NCBI GenBank assembly: GCA_013365325.1
Contig: JABVXV010000059.1
Coordinates: forward strand, 229,497-267,317
Origin: Dipetalonema caudispina
Taxonomy: Eukaryota > Nematoda > Chromadorea > Rhabditida > Onchocercidae
Direction of reading: 5' to 3'
DNA: 37,821 nt
The first letter of the stretch is position 1. Each line of letters starts with the position of its first letter. The notes below the pieces were generated by a model. The model had not been told where the DNA came from. It ran no database searches and saw nothing but the letters and a program-made list of their open reading frames with translations. Shown piece after piece: positions 1 to 11,297 of this stretch. The position numbers and the translations under genes are program-made.

Positions 1-1254
1 TCATAACTTACATACTTGTAAATGTTGATGAGGTTTATATTTTTCCAAGCATGTTATTAACAACCGAATTATCCTTACGTGTTTCACAGTCGAAGAAAGA
101 TTGTAAAAATCCGCACTGCTGGTATTAAATAATTCTTTTAGTGCATCGTACATCTCAAAATAAATCCTCAGTTGATACATTATAGATTTTATGTAATATT
201 TCACTAACTTGTCGAATACGCTTAAAAATTCTTTATAACCTTTTTAAAAATCTGGTAGAGTATTCAATCCAGCTATTATCACGAAACTTTATACGACAGT
301 TTTCGATATAATTACTGATTTCAATTCTTAGACTAATTAGTTCACAGCTACGCCTCAATCTGAAGTAATTCCAATACGCTTAAATTCATTGAGCAATTAA
401 ATTATATGAAATGAACGTTCGACAATCCCGAACATCTTTTTTTTTTTGGAATTTGATAGAAATATAACCTCTCTTCTTGCGTTCATCGTTGCAACGATAT
501 GATTTTTCATGTGTAACAATAATTCCTTTTTCATAGAATCTAACTGAGGTTTACCTTCTCGAACCATCCTGAAATTCTTTAAAAGTAATTTCGAACAAAG
601 TGAATGCGAAACGAAACAATATGCGACTTTATACTCAGTGCATTCCATGACATTTACAGTTAGTTCGATTTGTACGAGATTTTAAAGTTATAAGAGTTGA
701 ATTAATTTGCGAGCCCAAAGTTTCTTTGCAATCCCATTTTTTAAAGTTTGAAGCTAATTTCTCTACCACTTATTTATATAGACTTATATTGTTTCCTATC
801 AGGCTTTCAAGACAGTACATTAATAATAAATATATGTTAGGGATATAATGGATCTAAATACAAGCAACCTCAATAGTGTTGATAAGTTGATAGGTGTGTA
901 GAGATGGTGCGAACTTCAAGCACAAAGATGAATAACAGGAAATACTAGCATTATTAAATGCTAATTGAACATTATCCACTAGTTCTAATTTTTTGTTTCA
1001 ATTAATTTCAACTCATTTCTCTCAAACAATCACTCATTTAGCTAATTCTCAGGTAAATTCTTATACAGTAAATAAAGGAAGCAAAAATCATACAACGCCA
1101 TAATATGTTGCATTATATTCTACAGTGTTGAAGAGCAAATTGCAGCACAAAATGGAATATTACCATAGGATTAAAAATGAAACAAGAATGAATTTCATAT
1201 TTCAGCTAAGATTACTCTCCATCTCTTAAGGTTCTCATAAAGCATATTATTGCT

Positions 1255-1317
1255 ATATCTGTGAATTCAGAAGATAAACTAAGCACATATCTGTGAATTA
1301 AGACGATAAACTAAGAC
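1255..1317. repeat. Two-copy tandem repeat, 32-bp period
   Basis: Two adjacent copies of a 32-bp unit beginning ATATCTGTGAATT and ending GATAAACTAAG plus a short variable end, differing at a few positions (TTCAGAAG versus TTAAGACG). This is a local duplication in noncoding sequence. Confidence 0.8.
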
Positions 1318-1689
1318 AATAAATTAAAACAACTCTCATTTTCAAGTAGTTTCAAGAAGCCTTCATTGAAGAGTTTCAAGTAAGAAAATTGTAAAATCGA
1401 TGAATTAAAATTAAATGAACCTTCATTTAGCCGTAACAATACGTCCAAACTACAAAAGGTCACGTAGCAAACGTAAAAAACGTGAATCATAGAAGGAAAT
1501 AAAATTCAAAATTTGAAGTGGTGAAAGGATGTCAACTTCAGGAGTCTTTCTACTGTTGCAGCTCAAACCGTTCATTCTTTGTGTTAGGTTAATCGTTCGT
1601 GACATGCTGTTGATGTTGTCTGTGATGTTTGTAGCTGTAATAATGTTGATGTATTTGATGAATTGACTTAACCGATGTCATGCTTCACG

Positions 1690-2010
1690 TTTTTTCCGTA
1701 CAACTCTATCACATATCACTTTTCTTTCTGATAACTTTGTCCGCATAGTTTCGTTGTCTATCATTTCCTTTCTGGGTAGCTCTGTCACATACCACGTCTT
1801 CTCCGGTCACACATGATATCACATCTTTACTGGCCACAAATCATTTCTTTTCCGGTTATACATCACTTCTTTTCCCAATAGTACTCTCACATATCATGTC
1901 ACATATCATGGTATTCTTGTCATGCATTACGTCTCATCTGGATGATCCTGTCACACATCATTTCCCGGGTAGTCTGTCAGATATCACATCTTTTCCGGAT
2001 GATATTTTTA
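1690..2010. repeat. Degenerate minisatellite, about 28-30 bp unit
   Basis: A run of diverged units of the form CTCTGTCACATATCAC followed by TCTTTTCCGG and a short tail. The core recurs with substitutions and small indels around 1705, 1765, 1800, 1835, 1860, 1885, 1945 and 1975. The block is pyrimidine-rich on the plus strand and less AT-rich than its surroundings. No open frame runs through all units, so it reads as noncoding tandem repeat sequence. It ends about 200 bp before the next gene. Confidence 0.65.
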
Positions 2011-2205
2011 TGTCGTTAAAAATGCTACTTACTGATATAAATTTGTTGCATTAATTACGTTTTATTCATCTAAATAACTGGGTAATATTGTTGTCTTTCT
2101 GCAAATTAATTTCATAAGAGCATTTACCAATAACGGCTCACTTAGGAATAATAGTCTTGATTAAGTTAGAAGTTTTCAATTTCAATCAGATTACATAATT
2201 TGAAG

Positions 2206-2212
2206 TTTTCAG
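2206..2212 (+). promoter_or_regulatory. Probable spliced-leader acceptor
   Basis: TTTTCAG lies five bases before the ATG at 2218 with no upstream donor in an open frame. This spacing is typical of nematode trans-splice sites and supports the ATG at 2218 over the in-frame TTG at 2200. Confidence 0.6.
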
Positions 2213-2217
2213 TGAAA

Positions 2218-3335
2218 ATGGCTCAAGCAGCAGTTGTTGTGAAGCAAGGATTGACGTTAATGAAGCAAGTTGCGGGGCAAACGGCACATTTATATCGTCA
2301 AATGGTGCATACGATGAAGACCAATGTAATTTTACGACCAATATACAAATGGTGGGAAGGAAGATTTTGGCTCAAAGAAGAATCCTGTAAGTTCGTTATA
2401 TGTTAGATAAAGCACTGTAGCTGTTAAAAACGATTTATCGATCATTTAGTTCGTGAGATCATATTTACAATACCGTTATGGAAGAGCATTCATGAATTGT
2501 TGAATAAGGTCAGCGGAGGTGATAAATAGCTAGTTCAGGAAGTGTTAGGAGTTCTTATGATGCAAAGCATTCAGTGGCTTACTAGAAGAGTGAAATTAAC
2601 CACTAGAATGCAGTCGTAGCTCCATAAGTACTGTTAAACTAATGATTCAAGTTTAAGACATCTTTAAGGTTATGAGAGGTGATTAGTTATATTCTTTAGT
2701 TTTATTCATGGAAACGAGTATATGCGTCAGTGAAGCCAGAAAACACTCGTATATGTTGCATAAGAAGTCACTGAAATTACCTTTCAATTTTATTTCGTTA
2801 CATTTTGGTGGGTTGAGAACTTCCCTTCTAAGCAAAACTGCCAAATTTGGAAGAGGAGTGAAGGGAAACGGAGGTTAAAGGAGAATAAGTTGGGAAGTTG
2901 TGGCTGTATATTCACTCATTCGATCATATGCTGGATTTATTTCATTGCAGCTGGTTATTTTAGAGTTATTAGTTATTGATCAAGCTTCCCGTTGTTTATT
3001 CCACGTGAAATTTTTCTTCCAACACACAATAAAACGTCTTATGAAGTTGGTTGGAACCTCTAAGAAATATTCTTGGCCATACGTTCTTTTTATCTATGCA
3101 ATTCAATGAAGTGTTGGCGAATGTATTTTGTGTAGGTACTCTGCTAGAGCATTTTTCATATCTAATTCCTTCAGGTTATGTGAACCGTGGTCGTGCCAGA
3201 TTGTATACGTATTTATTGCTATTCTTGCTCATTCGATCGCGAAGTGCAAAAAAGAAAGCTGAAACCGAAGCGCTAAAAACGCAAAGCAAGGAGCAAATCA
3301 TTGCAACAGCTCTACGATGTAGTGCACGATCATAA
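2218..3335 (+). CDS. Small putative membrane protein, 2 exons, 109 aa, unrecognised
   Basis: Exons 2218-2386 and 3175-3335; the donor is GTAAGTT and the acceptor CCTTCAG. The split codon T|GT restores a continuous frame to a TAA stop, giving 109 aa. The N-terminal part is amphipathic and basic, with a conserved-looking segment (RPIYKWWEGRFWLKEES) at about residues 41-56. A short hydrophobic segment (LYTYLLLFLLI, about residues 66-76) follows, then a Lys/Arg/Glu-rich tail. The size and composition resemble accessory subunits of mitochondrial inner-membrane complexes, but I cannot assign it to a family. An open frame inside the intron (2900-3109) lacks matching splice signals and was not included. 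A poly(A) signal AATAAA is at 3435-3440. It converges on the myosin light chain gene. Confidence 0.65.
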
Positions 3336-5046
3336 TAGATGCTTTTTTTCTGTCTGTTGATAGATATTCTCTAGGGTGATTAACTTCGTTCTATTGATTT
3401 GATTTGTACTAGTATAAAAGTCGAATCTTTATGGAATAAAATATCTATGTAAACTGCTTATGTAACAAAAGATCAAGCGGTGGGAATCAGTGAATGCTTG
3501 AGCCGTCAAATTAGCCATGTTAGAATGCTGTGCTATCCGGTTTTGTCGAATTTTGCAGAAAGTTGCGTAGTCTTTTTCTTTCATATTTCTTAAAACGATC
3601 CTATGTGCATCTTCTTTCTGTTTGCTTCGAAGAACGTGAGAGATAACATAAAACTCCTCGATGTTGAATCCTCTACAAACTTTTGAATCGTAATGCTGCA
3701 GGGTGAAAGTACATATTGTTTCCGAAACTAGTTATTCAAGCTAGTTCTGGAGCAAAACATGTTTTAATTTTATCGGGAAAAAATGAAATGGAGTTATTTA
3801 CAATAAGGTTATTTGTTTAACTTCTTGTTTTACCAGAAAGCAAGCGTATATAACTCGTATCGATCCTGTTTCCAGGTGTGTATCAATGGATCAGAAGTTA
3901 CCTTGTTGAGTTTACTCTCCAATTACTGGTTTCTTTTATCCTACCCTGAAGTAATTTCGTTATTTTTCCATGCTGTTGACAAGATCTTCCATTCTCATTC
4001 ATTTGATGAATAGATAATTTTCTTATCACAATTACTGTTTAATAAATTATTAAATTGCTGCAGAACAAAAGTAATTCTATCTTTGAATTGCATCTTTGCT
4101 ATATTCCATGGTAACTTTGCAAATAATCTAAGTTTATGTGAAGGAAATAGACAAACAAATTATTATAAAGGATCTAGTTGCTTTATTCAAACTATTCCAT
4201 TTTACCACATCTGTCGTATTATTTGATATAATGCTTCTAGTTGGATATTTTACATAATAACTCCCAAAATGGTTTGCTATTCTAATCATTAAATTATACA
4301 ATTTTATTCATTTCCTAATTTATTCAAGCCTAAATTTTGCTGATAAAATGTTGTAAAACGAAAATGAAACAATACACCGATCTCATTTATTCATATGTGA
4401 CGAATAATATTAGTATATTATGCAAATGGAGGAAAATGATATATAAGCATGTGAGAATATTATGAACAAATATGTTCAAATCTATCAAATTCACATTAAC
4501 ATTTCGTAAATTTCATTGAACAGAAGAAGAAGAAAAAAAAAAAAAAAAGGAAAAAATCACCGAAACAAACTGTTGTCTATAAAAGTATGTAATGTTATAT
4601 ATAATTAGATTGGATAAAAATTTTTATCTATCATTTCTTGAAATAATCGTTATATTACAAGATGATAAAATATTTATTTATTAACTAAATTGAATTTAGA
4701 AATACTATGATAATATGATATAATGATAGTGTCGGAAGATAAGGATAAATTATATCAATTTATTTAATTTCTTCTTGTGGAAAAATTGTAAATGAATTAA
4801 CTCATCAATGAATTCATATATTTCGTATAAATTCTAAAATTTTTTAAGTTTTCAATTTTTAATTCCATTCTTAAAATGCTCTTTTTGGCTTCATTCAATT
4901 CAAGAATTATGATGGAATTATTCTAAAGTTAGTTGATATTTTCTAAAAGAAAATTGAAGAATGAATGAAAATGACTAAAAAAGTCGGAAGAAAAGAAATT
5001 ATGTTTTTCTTCTGTTTGCTATGACTGGATTGAAGTACAGTAATAC
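3336..5046. other. 3' region between convergent genes
   Basis: Contains the AATAAA at 3435-3440 for the upstream gene, A-rich tracts (4525-4560) and a 66-residue plus-strand open frame at 3813-4013 rich in Leu, Phe and Ser with no domain or splice context. I see no further gene. Confidence 0.5.
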
Positions 5047-5052
5047 TTTATT
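5047..5052 (-). terminator. mlc-3: Poly(A) signal of the myosin light chain gene
   Basis: AATAAA on the minus strand, 22 bases beyond the TGA stop at 5074-5076. The position fits a nematode cleavage signal and a very short 3' UTR. Confidence 0.65.
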
Positions 5053-5073
5053 CCTTTCAACATCATCATCGAT

Positions 5074-8000
5074 TCAATCATCCGGAAACGGTCCAGCTAG
5101 TACTTTTTTGACGAATGCTAAAATAGTTATTAGTATATTTCATTATAAATAATGACTGATCATACAGATCAAAGCTAATATGATTGATTACCTTCATAGT
5201 TAACCATTCCTTCTGCATCTTCTGCACCTTTCATTATTTCATCCGCTTCATCAGCTGACAAACGCTCACCTAAAGCCATCAAAACATGCCTTAATTCTGC
5301 TGCCATAATCTGCAAAAATGATAATATATTAATTGGATCAGTTGGATTATTGATCGATTCTTTGAAATTATTACTTTTTTTAAATGTTTCTGAATATCCA
5401 TAAATATTCTGTTGAATTCTCAATTTAACTCACTTAATTTATCATTAGCAATAAAATATGCACAAAAATATTGGAAAAAACTAATTATCTTTTCATTAAT
5501 TTATTTCCTTCCTTAGTGAAGAAATTTTCGGAGAAAATTGGACTAATTCTTCGTAACATTTCAATGAAATTTGATCGATTAGATTAAAAATTTTAACTAA
5601 TAATTGATAGAATTACATATTATACCTTTCCTGATTCTTCCTTATCGAAAACTTTCAATCCTTCAACAAAATCCTGAAACGTTCCTTGTTCCTAAAAATT
5701 TCATCAATTATTAAAAAAATTCAATAAATAATCTTAATCAATAATCAATTATGGAATGAAAACCTTTTCTTTGCTCAATTGTTCATAAATTGGCATCCAT
5801 TCTTCAAAAGTTATACGTTTTTCACCCTTTCGTTTATATTCAGCACCACTTGCTTTATTAACCATAGCATTTGTTGGTTTAAGTCCGGCAGCTCGTACAA
5901 CATCACCAATTTGTGTACCATCAATTTTTCCATCTAATTCTTCATCGTATAATAGAAATATTTCTTTGAGTTCTATAATTAATTTATTTATTATTATTAA
6001 TGAGAAATTATTTATGGTTAACATTTTTAAAGTTTTATGAAGAAACAGTAATGTTCGATATTTTTTTTTCTTTTTTTTTTTGTCATTAAAAATTTCTTAT
6101 TAAGTAATTAATATTCATTGTTGAGAGTAAAATATATGATAATTTATTAGGTTGACATTATCATTACTGTAATTTGTCTTCGTTATGAATAATGAAAGCT
6201 GCTTACGAAAATATATTATGTTAAATCTGGTGCAAATTCTGAATTATGTTTGCAACATTGTTAATATAATCTTTTGTATGTAAATATTTTGAAGAAGATT
6301 TTCGTTATTTGAATGTTGAAAAAGCTTATGAAATTTAATTTTACTATAGCAGACAAAAATGTCAACATAAGATTAAAATGAAAAATTTGCAAAAAATTGG
6401 CGCAAATTGAGAACTGAAACGATAATTGGCGCAAAAAGATATGAATGAATGTAAACTTTGCCACCGATTAATGCGATGATTGAATGTATAAGTAAGTTAA
6501 ATTAAATATGAAATTCAAAAAAGGTAAGAGAAGACAAAGCTGAAATAAATTTAGTAAACTTCCATAAAGAATATGAAATTGCAACAAGAAAAGAATAAAC
6601 GTTTTTTTTTGATAGGAACAAACTTCGAATTTTTTTTTCTGGAAAACTTACCTTTTAGCTAAATCATTTACTTTTTGGTTATTATTTAGTTTGCTGTGAA
6701 AGGAATGTGAAATATTACATCTATTCGACACTAAAATCCCATCCGTAATCTCTTGAAAATACACAAACCGGAACAAGTAAGATTAATTAATTTTGGTTTT
6801 CAATGTTTCTAATACCTGTTGGAATTTCTGCAACAGCATATAGAATGGATTTCAATGAGCTACCAGAATAGTTTTGATAAAATAAATTCGGATCTTTTGC
6901 AAACTGAAACTTAAATCTGACATGACAATATACAGCAGGCTTAACGTTATTTTCCATTGTATACCTAAGAAAAATAAGTCCTAAATGAACAGGTCAAAAG
7001 TGATTTTCTAAATTAATTATTTATCCTAATGGTCAGTTTGCCCCTTTACTAATTGCATTATAGAAAACATCGTTTTTTTCTTTTTGCAATAGTTTAAGCA
7101 AACGGTAAAGTCGAAGGAATAATATAGAAAAAGTAAAGATTTTCTAAAATTTCAAACTGAAAACTACTAATCTATTACTACTAATTCTAAATCTTAATTT
7201 TAAGTTGGAATTTTTTTATTTCTTAGTTGAAATTTAAATTTTTAAATAGTTTTCTGTGTTCAAAAAAAAAGCAATACAAATTAATTTGTATTATTTAGCT
7301 TTGCTGTATAATTTGAAAGTTTTATAAAGCTCAAAGTTGCATATCTTCGGCAAACATTGTTGTATAAATATAATGAATATAGCTTGTGAATTGAAAAATA
7401 ACAATTACCCGAAATATCGCAAGAATTTCTAGGTGTTACAGTATTACTTGAACAAACGGTACTTTTAAAACAACTAAAATATCTATCCTCAAAATATGAT
7501 AAAGCAATGAAAATTGATTCAATTTTATAAAAATATGCTTAATCATTATAAATGAATTGTACTAATACATCATTGTCAGAATCATTATCTTTCGGATTTT
7601 ACATCTAGTAAACTGATCAAGTTACCGTACAATGTATTAGATAAAGGATTTCAGGTAATGAGAAAAACGAAAATAAATCTATCGAGTAATTCTGAATTGG
7701 TGAACAAAAAAAAAACAAGCATTAAAAAAATTATGAATTCATTATTTTCACTAATGGCTTCAGAATATTTGTCTTAAAATTTTTATGTTTTTAAAATTTC
7801 CAGATGTAAAATGTAAAATAGTTGTTGTCTAGATCAGAGCAAATCTATCTATCTGCTAGATAGTCGTAAAGTGAACGAAAGATGATGGATAATGGTAGGA
7901 AGTAAAAAAGAAAAAAAGGAAAAAAAAAGCTTAAATGCATTCAAATTCCTCCAAGACTTATATTTCAAATTCATAATGTTTCTAGAAAATGCTATCCTTC

Positions 8001-9316
8001 ATTTGTTTAAATTAAAATAGGATTTAGTATGAAAGAAGCAAAACAAAAAAAAAGAAAAAAAAAAAAATTGGTTGAAAAAGAATTTATGAGTACGGTAAAA
8101 AAATAAAAATTACTGATTTTAAAGAGGAATTGCTACAAAGATAGTACTATCTAGATTAAGTATCAGATAACATTAATAGCTATTAGCAGGATAAAATTTA
8201 CTTTTCTATTTAATCATTAAAGCTAGCAAGCAAATTTATTTGTCCAACTGCAGCTAGATTGAAATCTAGATTGAATTGGAAATCATTTTTCTTTTCTACA
8301 TTTATGAATAGATCAAATTTTCTTCTCATTAATATTTCTTAATTTGATGAAATTTATAAAGATTAACATCTCACAACTACTAATTAATTCATCATTGATC
8401 AAGATAGAACAGGAATGGTATCAAATTTAATATTATTATAAGAAAGCATATTGCTTCTTAATAAAATTCATCAATTTACAGATTTAAAATTATCTATAAG
8501 GGGTCATTTCGTGACAGGGCACAAATGTGGGATACATCCGGAAAAGATGTCTACCATTTTTTTCAACTTCCTGCTTTTTACAGTAATAAATTTTATAACC
8601 AAATGAAACATCAGCAAGTAAGATTTCTGGAGCAATATTGCATATCGTTTCCGGATAATTATTGCCTTTTCATGAAATAACTGAGCAGAAAATCCTGTCA
8701 TTTACCGATTTAAACAAAATTAACGGAGAATAAAATATTGGTAAGAAAAGATTTCAGTTTATCTTTCCAGATATATATTGTACATAATCCATTGAATACA
8801 GTCACCAATTTTTCGACTTCAAATACAAACTTTTCCAATCATTTTTCGGCATATTACACGAAGGTTATCATAATTTTATTATGATTTATCACTGCATGAA
8901 ACCGCATTATACGATAAAATTTCATTTATATCATTATGATCCCAAATTAGTCACTTCTGTAACCTTACTACAGTAATTTGTTTTGTTTACTTGACTTTAC
9001 ATATGGTACTTGTCTACTTGTCCTACAATGTTGATCTTGCTATTACAGATTCCAATTCCAATTCCAATTAGCAGAAGCTATCCATTACTTTATTCATATC
9101 GAATACCTGATCAGAGATATTTTACAAAAGATACAGTCATTATCTTTTGAACTGGTTAACTGGTACTTTGCTGTTTGAATCTTTTGTTGAAATAGATTAT
9201 CACATTTTATTTATATCCTGCTTAAATTACTATTCAAAATATTTTATTAAAAGATCAAATTAAAGAAGAGAAAAGAAAAAAAATTAAATGGAAAATTTAC
9301 CAGCTTGTGAAGGCAT
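5074..9316 (-). CDS. mlc-3: Myosin essential light chain, 5 exons, 150 aa
   Basis: Exons in transcript order: 9316-9301, 5972-5764, 5691-5626, 5309-5192, 5117-5074; all phases agree and the CDS is 453 bp (150 aa). It is a calmodulin-superfamily essential light chain that binds the first IQ motif of muscle myosin heavy chain and stabilises the lever arm. Residues 7-75 hold the N-lobe ([38 protein letters not shown]). Residues 76-150 hold the C-lobe ([32 protein letters not shown]) and end [11 protein letters not shown]. The EF loops are degenerate, as usual for essential light chains, so Ca2+ binding is doubtful. The length and motifs match the C. elegans MLC-3 type as I know it. The first exon is a 16-bp microexon coding MPSQA, with AACAAGA before the ATG, a GTAAATTT donor and an acceptor-like AATCAG at 9333-9328. 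It is the least certain exon. The 3.3-kb first intron also carries a strong unused donor (AAG|GTAAGTTTT) near 6651, so an alternative first exon is possible. Confidence 0.88.
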
Positions 9317-9333
9317 TCTTGTTGTTGCTGATT

Positions 9334-9631
9334 ATTTTGTTGTTAATGATATGCAATTGAGAATTTGGATGAGTAAACAAATGGGTAATAAGAAATGAGA
9401 AGATAGTTTATGAATTGATGATAATATATGATAGCACTACTAAGAGGAGGATTAGTTTTGAAGAGGATGTAGGAAGAATTGTTAACTTTTGCAGAATAAC
9501 CTTTTAGCTAACTAGCTAGCTTAAAAGCAATTTCAGTTAGACGAAGAAGAGTTATGGATGATGATGATGATGATAGTGGTGGTAGATTTATATTCTTATG
9601 TATCTATAACACTGATACATCTTTCCCTCTC

Positions 9632-9663
<32 letters not shown>

Positions 9664-11297
9664 GAAAAAAAGCTCGAGCTATATGTTTTATAAGTGCGGC
9701 AAATGAGCCACAATGTGCTTTCAGTCTTCATTCGAGAGTGAAATAGCAAAATTGTTGTAGCTAAAAGCAGATAACAGAAATGTCAGGTGTTCTAATACTT
9801 ATTTTACTTCCGAAATTTCACTAAACTATTGCTTTCTAACATTACTAAAATAAATGATAAATTTAAAAATGAAATAGATGAAAATAGCAGATAAAATAAG
9901 CTAAAAAGCAATGCATCATTTTCTTTTTTTCTTAAATTATCTGAAAACGGAAAGCTCTATAATTTACCGGATTTTTATCTCTGCAAATTATACATGTTTA
10001 TTATAATGCTTATTAATACTTATATACTTTCTTCACCAATCTTTCTACAACATATGTCTCTCTCAATCTGTTGTTGTATCATTTGATGCTTCAACTTTTT
10101 CATTGAAAATTTGAAATTTTTAAAAAAAACTCTGCTCGTCTATATTACTAAAATTTGATGTAATATTTTTCACCCACAAAGAAATCTCTCATTCAATCGT
10201 TTTTTTTTTTTTTTTTTTTTTTTTCTCTTTACAACTCAAATAATTTTCAGAACAGACTATACGAACAAAAAAAAAAAAAAAAGAAAATATTCGTAAGCAA
10301 ACTTTTGACGATATATTTGTGTTAGAAAAATTTTCCTACTACTTCAAAGTGTTTTCCAATTAGATTGAATTTGAGAGTAAGTGAGGAGTGTTGGAAATTT
10401 AAAGCAAATAAGCAACTATTTCAATTTTCCTGTTGAATTTCCTTCATCTCATCTCATCATATCATATCATACCAATATCACACATACCGAACATTCCGCT
10501 CATTTATCCATCACATTCTTTCAATTCTTACTATCGATCAGTAACTGCATAACTTGAAGCGTAGTCCGTACATCTGTTCGGAGATACTAGGAAATGCTTT
10601 ATTTTGAAATTAACTGAAGGAAATATTACTTGTAACGGAAATGGATTATAAATAAAGTAAATTATTACTGCAATATGAATCAATTCTTCCGAATTTTCCG
10701 CATTTAGTGAAAACAAAATTTGAAATGCTGGAACAAGTCTAACTTTACGAAACTTACTCAAAAAAAAAAAAAAAAGCTATTAGCAAATAAATTGTCACCA
10801 CAACATTCTTTTTGGTCATTCTTGAAATGTGAAATGAAAAATCATTTGTAAACAGAACAAATAGAGTTTATTTCTTCAATAAATGCAATACATCGATTTG
10901 ATTGACATAATTATAAACAAATTAAAATTTGTAAAAATTATTTTAAATACTCCAAATAACAAATCTGACAACATTTCCATTGTTATGGAATATAATTTCC
11001 GTACAAGGAAATAATAAATATTTTCAGTAAAAAAAATTTTTTTTGTTTTATTTCCAGTAAATGAAAAATATGAACAAAAAAAAAAAAAAAAAATATACGA
11101 ATTGAATGAAATGGCATCTTATAATATTGCGCCCAGTGAAGATAATTGTATCACAAATCTGTTTTCGGTAAATATTTCACTCCGTTTAATTCTAATACTA
11201 TTGTAATTTCCGATATAATTCAATTCAAAGTTTTATCCAATTCTTCTCTAATTTTAATTCAATATTTATAACACTGGAATCTAAACGGGTTATCTTT
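9334..11297. other. Upstream region of mlc-3 and 3' flank of the PLC gene
   Basis: Holds a short (ATG)n run at 9555-9572, a CT-rich microsatellite at 9626-9662, long T and A runs (10200-10224, 10267-10282), and CATCT/CATAT pentamer-like repeats at 10442-10475. The CT/GA tract lies about 300 bp before the mlc-3 start and could be a GA-rich promoter element; this is inference. No additional gene is supported. Confidence 0.5.
9626..9662. repeat. CT microsatellite
   Basis: A (CT)n tract interrupted by two CCC steps, on the plus strand, between TTTC and GGAAAAAA. Confidence 0.9.

Larger units (their letters stand above)
1..2205. other. Intergenic stretch, no confident gene
   Basis: AT-rich sequence with two minus-strand open frames (1-204, running off the window edge, and 397-648, 83 aa from an ATG). 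Neither shows a recognisable domain or a clear splice partner. The 397-648 frame is lysine-rich near its end because of a poly-A run, so it may be chance or an exon of a gene lying to the left. Positions 1255-1317 and about 1690-2010 hold repeats, listed separately. The rest shows nothing I can support. Confidence 0.5.

Noticed and set aside
2200..2217. In-frame extension of the first gene from a TTG
   Set aside because: TTG is not an expected nuclear start in nematodes, and the TTTTCAG acceptor falls inside this stretch, so it would be removed by trans-splicing.
9558..9746. Plus-strand frame through the ATG and CT repeats
   Set aside because: Its sequence is mostly the translation of microsatellites.
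10531..10761. Minus-strand 76-codon frame
   Set aside because: It begins at TTG next to an A/T run, with no domain and no splice partner.
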